From NCBI GenBank assembly GCA_016125275.1, contig WGMB01000007.1:310001-374000 (forward strand): a DNA stretch of 64,000 nt, written 5' to 3'. Every line of letters starts with the position of its first letter. The stretch's first letter is position 1. This DNA comes from Acidobacteriota bacterium. GTDB lineage: Bacteria; Acidobacteriota; Terriglobia; Bryobacterales; UBA6623. The notes beneath the pieces were generated by a model, which worked only from the letters and a program-made list of their open reading frames with translations, did not search any database and was not told the origin of the DNA. Made by a program: the position numbers and the translations under genes. Positions 12,995-24,272 of this stretch are shown piece after piece.

Positions 12995-14092
12995 ATGAGA
13001 ATGTCGCCCGCAGCGCAGGTTGGCGCTCACTCGCTGGGACGGACGGCCAGAGTCCTGATCGTGGACGATTCCATCGCCACGCGACGGCTGATCTCGATGG
13101 CGATGTCTTCGGAAGGCGGCATCGAAGTCGTCGGCTACGCCCCCGACGGCGCCATCGCGCTCGAACAGGTCGAGAAGCTCAACCCGGACGTGGTCACCCT
13201 CGACATCGAGATGCCGCAGATGGACGGCTTGGAGACGCTGCGGCGTTTGAAGAAGCAGTTTCCAGGGGTGAGGGTGATCATGCTGTCGTCGCTGACCCAG
13301 CGCGGCGGGCGTCATACGCTGGAGGCGCTGAGCCTCGGCGCGGACGACTACGTCGCCAAGAACAATGACGGCGTCAGCTTCGAGGCCTCCATCGAAGCGC
13401 TGCGCAGCGAGCTGATCCCAAAAATCCGGCAGTTCTTCGACGCTCAGCCGCGCGTGTCGCCGGCGACGGTTCGCCGGCTTGCGCCCCCCTCCGGCGAAGC
13501 CTTCCGGCCGGCGCACCGGCCGATCCGCATCGTGGCCATCGGCATCTCGACGGGAGGCCCCAACGCGCTGGCCGACGTGCTCCCGCGCCTGCCCGCGGAC
13601 TTTCCCCGGCCGATCGTGATCACCCAGCACATGCCGCCGACGTTCACGCGGCTGCTGGCCGAGCGGCTCGACGCGGCCTCGAAAATCCGCGTCGAGGAAG
13701 CGACCAACGGCAGCGTGGTCGAGCCCGGAAAGGCGTTGATCGCCGCCGGCTCCTACCATCTGCGGCTGGAGCGCCGGCAATCCGACATCGTAGCCGTGCT
13801 CGACGACGGTCCTCCGGAGAACTCCTGCAAGCCGGCCGTGGACGTAATGTACCGGTCTCTGGTCGATCTGTACGGCTCGGGCGTGCTCGCCGTGATCATG
13901 ACCGGCATGGGCCGCGACGGCCTGGCGGGAGCGGAGATGCTCAAGAAGCAAGGCGCCAGCGTCGTTGCGCAGGATCGCGATTCCAGCGTCGTCTGGGGCA
14001 TGCCGGGCCACATCGTCGAACACGGTCTGGCCGACCAGGTCGTCGCGCTGAACCGGATGTCGGAGGTAATTCTCCGGTACGTCAAGTCCTAG
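12995..14092 (+). CDS. cheB: Protein-glutamate methylesterase CheB
   Basis: REC (VTLDIEMPQMDGLETLRRLK) plus methylesterase domain (GISTGGPNAL, QHMPPTFT, MTGMGRDGLAG). Confidence 0.94.
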   Translation: MRMSPAAQVGAHSLGRTARVLIVDDSIATRRLISMAMSSEGGIEVVGYAPDGAIALEQVEKLNPDVVTLDIEMPQMDGLETLRRLKKQFPGVRVIMLSSLTQRGGRHTLEALSLGADDYVAKNNDGVSFEASIEALRSELIPKIRQFFDAQPRVSPATVRRLAPPSGEAFRPAHRPIRIVAIGISTGGPNALADVLPRLPADFPRPIVITQHMPPTFTRLLAERLDAASKIRVEEATNGSVVEPGKALIAAGSYHLRLERRQSDIVAVLDDGPPENSCKPAVDVMYRSLVDLYGSGVLAVIMTGMGRDGLAGAEMLKKQGASVVAQDRDSSVVWGMPGHIVEHGLADQVVALNRMSEVILRYVKS

Positions 14093-14104
14093 CTCGCCCA
14101 CGAG

Positions 14105-14956
14105 ATGAATCTGATGAATGCCAACAGCGCAGTGGCGGCAGAGCCGAAGATCGAACCTCAGAACTATCGCTACCTCTGCGAGATGGTGTATCGCGAGTCC
14201 GGCATCGTGCTCGACGAATCCAAGCACTACCTCGTGGAAGCGCGATTGACCCCCGTGGCGCGCGACGCCGGCGCGGGCGACCTCAACGCCTTGTGCAACC
14301 TGATGCGGGCCATCTCCGGCCGGCCGCTGCGAGACAAGGTCGTCGAGGCCATGACGACGAACGAGACGCTGTTCTTCCGGGACATCAAGCCGTTCGACGC
14401 CCTCCGCCAGGTCATCCTGCCCGAGCTGACCGCCAAGCGCCGCCCGGTGCAGACCCTGCGGGTCCTCTCGGCCGCCTGCTCCACGGGCCAAGAGGCTTAC
14501 TCACTGGCCATGTTGTGGAAGGAGATGAAGATCCCCGGCTGGGATCTCGACATTCTGGGCATCGACCTCTCCGACGAAGTCCTCGACAAGGCCCGCGGCG
14601 GCCGCTACCAGCAGTTGGAGGTCAATCGCGGGCTGCCGGCGATGTACTTGGTCAAGTATTTCCAGCGCGACGAGGCGGTTTGGCAGATCAAGTCCGAGAT
14701 CCGGTCGATGGCCCGCTGGCGCAAGTTCAACCTGCTCGATGATCTGACGCCCTTGGGGACCTTCGACCTGATCTTGTGCCGTAACGTCTTGATCTACTTC
14801 GACCAGCCCACCAAGTCCCGCATTCTCGGAGCGTTCCGAGGCCGCCTTATCTCCGGCGGCTATCTGTTCCTCGGCGCCAGCGAGACGACCCTCAACCTCG
14901 ACGACAAGTTTCTGCGCAGGCAGGTGGCGTCGGCGATCGCTTATCAGAAGCCTTGA
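14105..14956 (+). CDS. cheR: Chemotaxis protein methyltransferase CheR
   Basis: TTNETLFFRDIKPFDAL, LSAACSTGQEAYSLAM, FDLILCRNVLIYFD. Confidence 0.94.
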   Translation: MNLMNANSAVAAEPKIEPQNYRYLCEMVYRESGIVLDESKHYLVEARLTPVARDAGAGDLNALCNLMRAISGRPLRDKVVEAMTTNETLFFRDIKPFDALRQVILPELTAKRRPVQTLRVLSAACSTGQEAYSLAMLWKEMKIPGWDLDILGIDLSDEVLDKARGGRYQQLEVNRGLPAMYLVKYFQRDEAVWQIKSEIRSMARWRKFNLLDDLTPLGTFDLILCRNVLIYFDQPTKSRILGAFRGRLISGGYLFLGASETTLNLDDKFLRRQVASAIAYQKP

Positions 14957-14976
14957 AGTCCGTGGAGGCAAACGCC

Positions 14977-15489
14977 ATGACCAAATCTGAAACGCAGGAA
15001 CCCATCGCTGTCGGGGATTCCGTGAACCTCGACGAGCACGCGGAGTTGGCCGCTTCGCTGGTGCATGACGTCTTTTCGACGATGCTCGATACGGAGGCCG
15101 CGCCCGACCCGGCTTCGGCCGACCCGGCCCGCCGCTACCCCGTCGTCGGCGCCATCTACTTCGCCGGCGGCTTCAAGGGAGCCGTGCTGATTGAGCTGGA
15201 GCATTCGCTGGCCTTCGAGGCCACCGCCCGGCTGATGGACGTGCCCCGCCCCAGCCGCGTGGACGCGGACGTACGGGACGCCGTGGGCGAGCTGGCGAAC
15301 ATGATTGCCGGCAACCTCAAGGCCATCCTCCCGCCGGAGACGATGATCTCCATGCCGTCCGTGGTCGAAGGCAGCGACTTCGTGGTCTCGGTGGTGGGCG
15401 CCAACTCGTCGAGCCGCATGGCGTTCTCTTCGCCGCACGGCGCGATGAGCCTGACGCTGGTCGAGGTGAACCGTATGCGGCGGCGCTGA
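14977..15489 (+). CDS. CheX/CheC-like chemotaxis phosphatase-type protein
   Basis: DAVGELANMIAGNLKAIL E-x2-N motif; IYFAGGFKGAVLIELE; ATG 14977 with GGAGG SD; last gene of the che run. Confidence 0.75.
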   Translation: MTKSETQEPIAVGDSVNLDEHAELAASLVHDVFSTMLDTEAAPDPASADPARRYPVVGAIYFAGGFKGAVLIELEHSLAFEATARLMDVPRPSRVDADVRDAVGELANMIAGNLKAILPPETMISMPSVVEGSDFVVSVVGANSSSRMAFSSPHGAMSLTLVEVNRMRRR

Positions 15490-15521
15490 TCCCTGCCGTC
15501 CCGCCATGCTCTAATCGGGAA

Positions 15522-16295
15522 GTGCGCATCGCGACCTGGAACGTCAACGGGCTGCGCGCCCGCCTCGATTTCGTCCGCCTCTGGCTGGAGTCCCGCCGGC
15601 CTGACATCGTCGGTTTCCAGGAGCTCAAGCTCGAGGACGAGCAGTTCCCGCACGAGCTCTTCGCCGAGATCGGCTATCACGCCGTCACCCACGGCCAGAA
15701 GAGCTGGAACGGCGTAGCCATCCTCACCCGCGAGCCCGCCGAGGTTCTCGAGCGCGGCCTGATGGGCCAGGAAGACTTCGGTTCCCGTTTGATCACCGCC
15801 CAGTTCGAAGACATCCGCTTCACCACGGTCTACGTGCCCAACGGCAAGTCCGTCGAGCATGAGGACTACCCCAAGAAGCTGCTCTGGCTCGAGGCCCTGC
15901 GCGACGCCCTGGCCGCCGCCGGCCACGCCGACCACCCGGCCGTGCTGTGCGGCGACTTCAACATCGTGCCGGCCCCGATCGACTCCTGGAACGAGGCCCT
16001 GCTGGCCGGCCACATCTTCCACACCGACGCCGAGCGCACCCGCTACCAGGCGGTGCTCGACACCGGCTGGTCAGACCTGTTTCGGCATCTGCACCCGGCC
16101 GAAAAACAGTTCTCCTGGTGGGACTATCGAGGTGGGGCGTTCCACCGCCGCATGGGCCTGCGGATCGATTTCTTGTTGGGGTCCCGTAGCCTGCTCGAGC
16201 GCGTCGAGTCGGTCCAGATCGACCGGGAGTTTCGCAAGAAGCAGGACGGCCTGACGCCGTCGGATCACGCGCCGGTATTCGCCGACCTGACTTGA
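15522..16295 (+). CDS. xth: Exodeoxyribonuclease III
   Basis: MRIATWNVNGLRARLDFVRLWLESRRPDIVGFQELKLED...CGDFNIVP...SDHAPVFADL; GTG start. Confidence 0.93.
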   Translation: MRIATWNVNGLRARLDFVRLWLESRRPDIVGFQELKLEDEQFPHELFAEIGYHAVTHGQKSWNGVAILTREPAEVLERGLMGQEDFGSRLITAQFEDIRFTTVYVPNGKSVEHEDYPKKLLWLEALRDALAAAGHADHPAVLCGDFNIVPAPIDSWNEALLAGHIFHTDAERTRYQAVLDTGWSDLFRHLHPAEKQFSWWDYRGGAFHRRMGLRIDFLLGSRSLLERVESVQIDREFRKKQDGLTPSDHAPVFADLT

Positions 16296-16996
16296 TCGGC
16301 CGGCAGGGAGGCTTCGCCGAGGATCGACGCCCCCAACAAGCCTTCCATGCCCGTGCGCCGCAACGCCTCGTAGTAGGCCCGCGCCAGCCAAGCGCCCGGG
16401 CGGCAGAAGGCGAGGTACGGGCAGGGTTCGAGCTCTCGGGTCGTCAGGCGAATTTCGGCGAAGCCGGCCGGACCCAACGCGCGCCGCAGGGCGCCGGGCG
16501 TGTTGAGTCGGTACCAGGTGGGGAACACGTCGTCCTCGTCCACGCCGCGCGTCGCCTGGAGGATGCGGCGCTTCCAACTCGTCGGCAGAGCCCGCGAAGC
16601 CAGCGCCGCCGGGTGCCGGGCGTTCGGCGTCAAGAACAGGAGCCGCCCGCCGGGCCGCAGCACGCGAGCGGCCTCCCGCAAGAACGCCCGCGGGCGCTCG
16701 ACGTGCTCGAAGACGTAGCGGGCCAGCACCAGATCCGCGCAGCGGTCCTCCAGGGGCCAGCGTCCGGAGGCCGTGGGCTGGTGCACGGCCTCGGCCCAGG
16801 GGTGGTTGCGCGCGGCCGGGTCCGGGTCGACGCCCCAGAGCCGCACGTGCGGGTAGAGCCGCCAAGGGAACGGCGCCACCGCGCCGTCGCCGCAGCCGAC
16901 CTCCACCACGGTATGCGCCTCGTCGACGGCGCGCGCCACCAGCGCGTGGTAGGCTTCCCAGTCCTTCGTCCAGCTCGCTTCCGGGCGCCGCGTCAT
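16265..16996 (-). CDS. Class I SAM-dependent methyltransferase
   Basis: VVEVGCGDGAVAPF...DLVLARYVFEHVERPRAFLREAARVLRPGGRLLFLTPN; ORF extends to 17098 but ATG 16996 (MTRRPEASW) is likelier. Confidence 0.8.
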   Translation of the reverse strand: MTRRPEASWTKDWEAYHALVARAVDEAHTVVEVGCGDGAVAPFPWRLYPHVRLWGVDPDPAARNHPWAEAVHQPTASGRWPLEDRCADLVLARYVFEHVERPRAFLREAARVLRPGGRLLFLTPNARHPAALASRALPTSWKRRILQATRGVDEDDVFPTWYRLNTPGALRRALGPAGFAEIRLTTRELEPCPYLAFCRPGAWLARAYYEALRRTGMEGLLGASILGEASLPADQVRSANTGA

Positions 16997-17090
16997 CCCA
17001 AAGGTCTCATCGGGCGGGGAGGCTCGGGGCGTTAGCTTCCCGGCGAAACCCTGGTTCGAAGGGCCCAGCCCGGTGGTATGATCTCCAACG

Positions 17091-18059
17091 ATGGCCACGG
17101 CCCTCGCCAGCCACCAGGAAGTGCGCCTCGTGGATCTGCGGGATCTCCGCGGGGCCGATCTGGAGCCGTTGCTGGCCGGTCAGGCGCGGCGTTGGCGCGA
17201 GACTCTGCACTGGGACTTCGCCTCCGCGCAGGGCATCATCCGGCGCTTTCTCGACGGGCGCAACCTCTACGGCTACGCCCTGGCTTCCGGCGGCCGGCTC
17301 ACCGGCTATTGCTACTTCATCTACGAGGCGGGCAAGGCGCTGCTGGGCGACCTGTATCTGGCCTCGCCGGAGCTCGACCCGCTCGGCGAAGAGCTGCTGC
17401 TGCGCCGCACGCTCGAAGCCGCCGCCGTCTACCCCGGCGTGCGCCGCATCGAGGGGCAATTGCTGGACTTCGCCGGCGATCCTCGCGGACGCCTGCTCTA
17501 CCAGCGGCCGCTGGAGGTCTTCGAGCGGCTTTACATGGTGCGTCCGGACCTGGCGACGTTCCACGCTCCGGCCCTGGAGCGGCGCACGGGCCGGCTGCGG
17601 CCCTGGCGCGACTCCGATCTCGAGGGCGCGGCGCGGCTGATCGCTGAAGCCTACGTGGGACACGTCGACAGCCGCATCAACGACCAGTACCGCACGCCCG
17701 AAGGGGCCGGGCGGTTCGTCTTCAACACCATTCACCACACCGGCTGCGGCAGCTTTCTGGCCGGCGCCTCGATCGTCGCCGACCGGCGCTTCCGCTCGAG
17801 CCCGCTGGGCGTTTGCCTCTGCACCCGGGTGGCCTCCGACGCCGGCCACATCGCGCAAATCTGCGTCGACGCCTCGGTGCGCCGCCACGGCTTCGGCCAT
17901 GGCCTGCTGCGCGAGTCGCTGCTGGCGATGGCGCGCATGGGATTCAACGTGGCGAGCCTGACGGTGACGGCCAGCAACGTCGGCGCCGTGCGGCTCTACC
18001 GGCAGTTGGGCTTCGTCGAGTGGAGACGCTTTCCGGCCTTCGTGTGGGAGGCCGACTAG
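17091..18059 (+). CDS. GNAT family N-acetyltransferase
   Basis: ICVDASVRRHGFGHGLLRESLLAMARMGFNVASLTVTASNVGAVRLYRQLGF. Confidence 0.85.
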   Translation: MATALASHQEVRLVDLRDLRGADLEPLLAGQARRWRETLHWDFASAQGIIRRFLDGRNLYGYALASGGRLTGYCYFIYEAGKALLGDLYLASPELDPLGEELLLRRTLEAAAVYPGVRRIEGQLLDFAGDPRGRLLYQRPLEVFERLYMVRPDLATFHAPALERRTGRLRPWRDSDLEGAARLIAEAYVGHVDSRINDQYRTPEGAGRFVFNTIHHTGCGSFLAGASIVADRRFRSSPLGVCLCTRVASDAGHIAQICVDASVRRHGFGHGLLRESLLAMARMGFNVASLTVTASNVGAVRLYRQLGFVEWRRFPAFVWEAD

Positions 18060-18512
18060 GTGGCGGGGAGCGCGGACCGCATCGCCGTCGGCGTGGGAGC
18101 GGCCTCGCTGCTGGCCTTGGCTCTCGGCTTGGCCGGGCAGCCGCGAGCCTTCAGCGCGGCGGCCGTCGTGGTTGTCATGCTTCCGCTGGTCTACGGCTGG
18201 AGCCGCCGCGGCTCGCTGCGCCCCGTGTACGGTTCCCTCACGGCTTGCGCGCTACTCTACATTGCGCTGCTGCTGGCTACTTTCGCCCTCGATCGGCCCG
18301 ACGAGCCGTCGCCGCGGCTGTTTTGGGGCTTTCCGGAAGCCACCGCGGTCTTCGTCTATCTGATCTGGCCCCTGGGAGCGCTGCCGGCCCTGTTGTACGG
18401 CCTGCGCTTTCCGCGGGAGGTCCTGCCGGAGCAGGATCTGACCGAGTTCCTCGCACGCTACTCCAAGCGCCGCTCGGGCGACCGACGCGCCGCTGACCGA
18501 CATGGCGCTTGA
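18060..18512 (+). CDS. Small membrane protein (about 4 TM), possible SSS-symporter partner
   Basis: Hydrophobic 150-aa ORF, GTG start immediately after upstream stop, overlaps start of SSS gene. Confidence 0.6.
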   Translation: MAGSADRIAVGVGAASLLALALGLAGQPRAFSAAAVVVVMLPLVYGWSRRGSLRPVYGSLTACALLYIALLLATFALDRPDEPSPRLFWGFPEATAVFVYLIWPLGALPALLYGLRFPREVLPEQDLTEFLARYSKRRSGDRRAADRHGA

Positions 18513-19971
18513 ATCCCCCTACATCCTCGGCTGCGTGGTCGGCTACCTCCTGGTCTGCTTTCTCATCGGCGCTTGGGCGATGGGGCGGACGCATTCGATT
18601 TCCGACTTCCTGGTCGCCGGCCAGACCCTCGGCCCCGTCGTCGTCGTGGTGGCGGCCATCTCGAGCGTGATGAGCGGCTTCGGCTTCGTGGGCGGGCCCG
18701 GCCTGGTGTTCGAGGCGGGCATGAGCTCCCTGTGGATGACCTTCGTGGCGCCGCTGGGGGCCGGCGTCTCGTGGATACTGCTGGCCAAGCGGCTGCGGCT
18801 GCTGTCAGAGGCGCGCGAGGTGCTGACCTTGGCCGACGCCGTGGCGGCGCGCTACGGCGAAGGCGTTCCGCGGCTGCTAATGGGGCTGGCGGTGCTGCTC
18901 GGCGTGCTGGGCTATCTGGGCACGCAGATCATGGCCCTGGGCTTCGTGTTGCGGGCGGTGCTCAACGTGGAGCTGCCCTTGGCGATGGCGATCGGCGTCG
19001 GCGTGCTGGCCTTCTACAGCGTCGCCGGCGGCATCATCGCCGGCGTCTACACGGACTTGTTCCAGGGAGTCATCATGGCCTTCGCCGCCGTGGCCGTCTG
19101 CTGGCGCTCGCTGGAGGCGACCGGCGGCATGGCGGCCATCAGCGAGACGCTGTGGCAGACCGATCCGGCGCTGATCGGACCCTGGGGCGATCGCGGGCCG
19201 CTGACGGCGCTGAGCTGGTATCTGTTGTTTGCGCTCGGCGCCGTCGGCCAGCCGCAGGCCATCACGAAGTTCCTGATGCTCAAGGACGTGCGCGACCTGC
19301 GTTGGGGGGCGCTCCTGTTCGGCGCCGGTTACGTGGTGCTGAGCCTGCTGTGGATGAGCGTGGGCCTGGCGATGCGGGCGCTGGTGGAGCGCGGGGCGCA
19401 GGCGCCGCTGGCTTCGCCCGATGAGGCCGCCCCGGCCTTCCTGCTCAGCCACACGCCGGAATGGTTGGCCGGCATCGTCTTCGCCGGCTTGCTCGCCGCT
19501 ATCATGTCCACGGCCGACAGCTTCGTCAACATCGGCGCCGCTGCCGTCGTGCGCGACATTCCCACGGCGCTGTTCGGCCGCCCGGCTGTGGCGGAGCTGT
19601 TCTGGACCCGCGTCGCCACCGGGCTGCTGTTGGCCGCCTCGGCCGTCTTCGCACTCTACATGGAGAATCTGGTCGCTTTGCTGGGGACCTTCGGCTGGGG
19701 CACCTTCGCCGCCGCCATCGTTCCCAGCGTGGCGTTGGGTCTCAACTGGAAACGCGCCACACGGGCCGGCTGCGTGGCGTCGATCATCGTCAGCCTCCTG
19801 CTGAACTTTGCGCTGGAGCTGGCCGCGCGCTTCGAGCTCTACCAAGTTCCCGGCGGCGTGGCGACCGGCTGCGTGGCCTTGTTGGCGTCGCTGGCGGCGT
19901 TCATCTTCGTCTCGCTCTTGACTCCGCCGCCGTTGCTCCACGATGATGTAGCCGCCGTGATGGACCTATGA
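18502..19971 (+). CDS. Sodium:solute symporter (SSS) family protein
   Basis: SISDFLVAGQTLGPVVVVVAAISSVMSGFGFVGGPG..., AIMSTADSFVNIGAAAVVRDI signature, about 13 TM. Confidence 0.9.
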   Translation: MALESPYILGCVVGYLLVCFLIGAWAMGRTHSISDFLVAGQTLGPVVVVVAAISSVMSGFGFVGGPGLVFEAGMSSLWMTFVAPLGAGVSWILLAKRLRLLSEAREVLTLADAVAARYGEGVPRLLMGLAVLLGVLGYLGTQIMALGFVLRAVLNVELPLAMAIGVGVLAFYSVAGGIIAGVYTDLFQGVIMAFAAVAVCWRSLEATGGMAAISETLWQTDPALIGPWGDRGPLTALSWYLLFALGAVGQPQAITKFLMLKDVRDLRWGALLFGAGYVVLSLLWMSVGLAMRALVERGAQAPLASPDEAAPAFLLSHTPEWLAGIVFAGLLAAIMSTADSFVNIGAAAVVRDIPTALFGRPAVAELFWTRVATGLLLAASAVFALYMENLVALLGTFGWGTFAAAIVPSVALGLNWKRATRAGCVASIIVSLLLNFALELAARFELYQVPGGVATGCVALLASLAAFIFVSLLTPPPLLHDDVAAVMDL

Positions 19972-19981
19972 AATTTCAAGC

Positions 19982-20013
19982 TTGACGGGAGGGGTTTGGG
20001 CGTGTTGTAGAAT
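19982..20013 (+). promoter_or_regulatory. Candidate sigma70-type promoter for rpoD (TTGACG-N20-TAGAAT)
   Basis: TTGACG 19982-19987, TAGAAT 20008-20013; 20-nt spacer is longer than optimal. Confidence 0.4.
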
Positions 20014-20027
20014 GGGATCGCACGTTT

Positions 20028-20059
20028 GAGGGGACGCGCTATGGCGGCGCTGTCCCCTC
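20028..20059 (+). promoter_or_regulatory. Hairpin in the rpoD 5' leader (GAGGGGAC / GTCCCCTC with inner GCGC/GCGC)
   Basis: Perfect 8-bp inverted repeat read directly between candidate promoter and GTG start 20090. Confidence 0.6.
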
Positions 20060-20089
20060 TTGTCGATTGCGCCCGTGTGAGGGAGTTTC

Positions 20090-21697
<1,608 letters not shown>

Positions 21698-21707
21698 CCC
21701 CCTGCAG

Positions 21708-23132
21708 CTAGAGCGGCCGCCGGCGCGAGTACTCGTGGACGACTCCGCCGTCCACGTCGTGCAGCCGGATGGTCGCGACGCTCTCGGCGCCCTGCCGCTC
21801 GATCGTCACCGACGCAAAGCCGCCCTTCTGGCGATGGAACAGGTGGTACTCGGGCTCGAACCCCGGGCTGCCTCCGGCGTGCGAGTCGCTCGCCGGGCCG
21901 CAGCCGATCTCGTGGAGTCCCAGCCCCGGATAGACCGAGTGATACTGCCAGTGCCGATCGCCGGCGATGAGCAGGAAGTTGTCTCCCAGGTCGGTCAGAA
22001 AGCGGCGGATCTCGCGGCCCTCGGTGCGAAAGGCGTCGTTGGCGTGGTTGTCGGCCTTGCCGGAGCGATCAGGCCCGACGATCGGCGTGGGGTTCACGAG
22101 GATGCGCCAGCCGGCCGTGCTGGCCGAGATGGTCTCCTTGAGCCAGCGCTTCTGGCGTTCGCCGTAGATCGTCTTGAAAGGGCCGTCCTTGCTGCGGTTG
22201 GGCGAGCGGAACTCGCGAACCTCCGTCAGCCATATCTCCGCCAGCGCACCCCAGCGCACGTTGCGGTACGGCCTCTCCGACTGTGGGTTGTTCAGTCGAA
22301 AGATCTTCAAGCCTTCGGCAAAGGTGAGCTCGCCGAGCGGCTCCATGCCGGGGTAGGCCTCGTCTTGCAGAATGTCGTGGTCGTCCTTCTCCCAATAGGC
22401 GGGCACCAGCGCGTGGAACTCGTATAGCCACGGCAGCTCATACATCCGCCGCCAGCGGTTGAGCGCTTGCCGGTAGGTGACCGCTGAAGCTCCGCCGCGG
22501 TCGAGGTAGACCGTGTCGCCGGTGAGCACGACGAAGTCGGGCTGTAGCGCCTGCATCGCCGGATAAATCTTGAAGCCCCTGGTGTCGTCGATGTGGTCGT
22601 AGCGTTGGCAGGTGACCACGGTGAAGACGACGCGCGCCGGCTGATCCTCGGCCGGCGCGGTCCGGAAACGCCCGACTCTGGGCTTGTGCGCCGGACGGCC
22701 CTCCAGGTCTCGGCCCTGCACCTCGAACTGGTACTCCGCGCCGGGCTCCAAGTCGTCGAGCTCGAACTGATGGGCGTAATCGTCGCCCTCGTCCACGTCT
22801 TCCCAGTCCGACCAGTCGGCCTCTTGCAGCGAGGGGTTCCTGGAGAGCCGGAAGCGCATCTCCATCTCGCCGCCGCGCAGCATATTGGCCAGAGCCCTGC
22901 GCCAGTTCCGCGGCCGGTTGGGGTCGTACCCCTGCGTGGGCGGAACCCGGGCCCACAACACGGCGCTATGGGCGGTGACCTCGCCCACCTTCACGCCGAT
23001 GCCGATCACCCGCTGCGCCATCTTCGGCGAAATCGGGCCCGGCGCTTCGGGGTCTTGCCCTGGCAGGACGGCCGCTACCGCCGTCGCCAAGACCGCGGCG
23101 CAGACCATCCCCATGGATTTCGATCGTCCCAT
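21708..23132 (-). CDS. PhoD-like alkaline phosphatase D family protein
   Basis: Signal peptide; [59 protein letters not shown]. Confidence 0.82.
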   Translation of the reverse strand: MGRSKSMGMVCAAVLATAVAAVLPGQDPEAPGPISPKMAQRVIGIGVKVGEVTAHSAVLWARVPPTQGYDPNRPRNWRRALANMLRGGEMEMRFRLSRNPSLQEADWSDWEDVDEGDDYAHQFELDDLEPGAEYQFEVQGRDLEGRPAHKPRVGRFRTAPAEDQPARVVFTVVTCQRYDHIDDTRGFKIYPAMQALQPDFVVLTGDTVYLDRGGASAVTYRQALNRWRRMYELPWLYEFHALVPAYWEKDDHDILQDEAYPGMEPLGELTFAEGLKIFRLNNPQSERPYRNVRWGALAEIWLTEVREFRSPNRSKDGPFKTIYGERQKRWLKETISASTAGWRILVNPTPIVGPDRSGKADNHANDAFRTEGREIRRFLTDLGDNFLLIAGDRHWQYHSVYPGLGLHEIGCGPASDSHAGGSPGFEPEYHLFHRQKGGFASVTIERQGAESVATIRLHDVDGGVVHEYSRRRPL

Positions 23133-23209
23133 CCAGACCGCAGGCTACCGAATGCAGCCCCGCGCGCGCAGGTCCGCCGGCTTCGGCGGGGTCTGCGCTG
23201 TATCGAGCC

Positions 23210-24175
23210 CTACCAGGGCATCTGCCGCTTGGAGTACTTGCGGCCCTTGTCGGCGGTCTCCGGTCCGCCGCCCGCACCGATCATCACGCCCTCGTCGATC
23301 ATCGCCGTCACGTCGCTTTCGCGCACCGTGTTGAGGAAGGCCAACCCGTTCTTCTTGCAGGCCGCCAGCACCTTGGCGCGGGCCTCGCGCATCAGCGGAT
23401 GCAAATCCTCGTTGGCGGCGTGGCCGTCGGGCAGGTTCAATGACATGCCCATATCGCCCGGGCCCCATTCGGCGAAGCCGATGCCGGGCACCGCCGTCAC
23501 CAGCTCCGCGTTGGCGAGGGCGTAGCGGTCCTCCACCTTCAGCCCCAGCAGGAACTCCCCATTGGGGTTGAGCGGCCAGGGGTCGGCCACCTTCGTGTAC
23601 TCCGACGACGAGATGCCCCAGATCTGCGAGGCGTAGCCCTGGCTGCCGTTGCCCAGCAAGCCCTCTTCCAGCCCCGGAACCCTCGGTTCCGCGTGCGGAT
23701 ACCGCGAGGCGCGCACCATCCACTTGATGGCCTCGGGGTCGCGGGCGTGGCACAGCAAAATGCCGTGGACGCCGCAAGCCAGCGTCTGCTGGACGACCCA
23801 GAAGTTCGCCCGCATGTGCATCTCGTCCACGCCCAGCACCGGCAACGTGCAGATGACCGCCGGCGTGCGGTGGCCGCTCTTGGTGGGGCCGCCGTCGACC
23901 AAGCCTTTCATGAAAGCCCGCAGCGCGGTAAAGTCCAGCGCGCCGTGCTCCATCTCATAGTTGATGTAGTCGGCGTAGGTCTGGGCCGAAGCCTTTCCCT
24001 CTTCGTATCCGCCGTGGCCGCCGGTGTAGTAGATCGGCTGCTTGGCCTCCAGCAACTCGATCGCTTTGTTCACCCTCTTGGGTTTCCAGGAGCCGGCGGC
24101 GGAAGACGGGCTCGCCGCCACGCCGGCCGCAGCGGCGGCGACCAACGGGGTCGTGAGAAATTGCTTGCGGGTCAT
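23210..24175 (-). CDS. HpcH/HpaI aldolase/citrate lyase family protein, with export signal
   Basis: [28 protein letters not shown] signal; HMRANFWVVQQTLACGVHGILLCHARDPEAIKWMVRASRYP; VTAVPGIGFAEWGPGDMGMSLN. Confidence 0.8.
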   Translation of the reverse strand: MTRKQFLTTPLVAAAAAGVAASPSSAAGSWKPKRVNKAIELLEAKQPIYYTGGHGGYEEGKASAQTYADYINYEMEHGALDFTALRAFMKGLVDGGPTKSGHRTPAVICTLPVLGVDEMHMRANFWVVQQTLACGVHGILLCHARDPEAIKWMVRASRYPHAEPRVPGLEEGLLGNGSQGYASQIWGISSSEYTKVADPWPLNPNGEFLLGLKVEDRYALANAELVTAVPGIGFAEWGPGDMGMSLNLPDGHAANEDLHPLMREARAKVLAACKKNGLAFLNTVRESDVTAMIDEGVMIGAGGGPETADKGRKYSKRQMPW

Positions 24176-24184
24176 CGTCCGTGA

Positions 24185-24213
24185 ACAATACTCCAGAGGC
24201 TGAGTGGAGTCAA
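24185..24213 (-). promoter_or_regulatory. Promoter TTGACT-N17-TATTGT for the aldolase gene
   Basis: -35 at 24208-24213, -10 at 24185-24190 (minus strand), spacer exactly 17 nt; start codon 9 nt further on. Confidence 0.6.
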
Positions 24214-24272
24214 GAGACTCTCTCGTCCCGCCCCCCAATCTCTCGTTGTCTATAATCAGCCCGAAACCCGCC

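Noticed and set aside
17050-17082. GGTTCGAA T-loop-like string near 17053
   Set aside because: No acceptor, anticodon or D arms around it; not a tRNA
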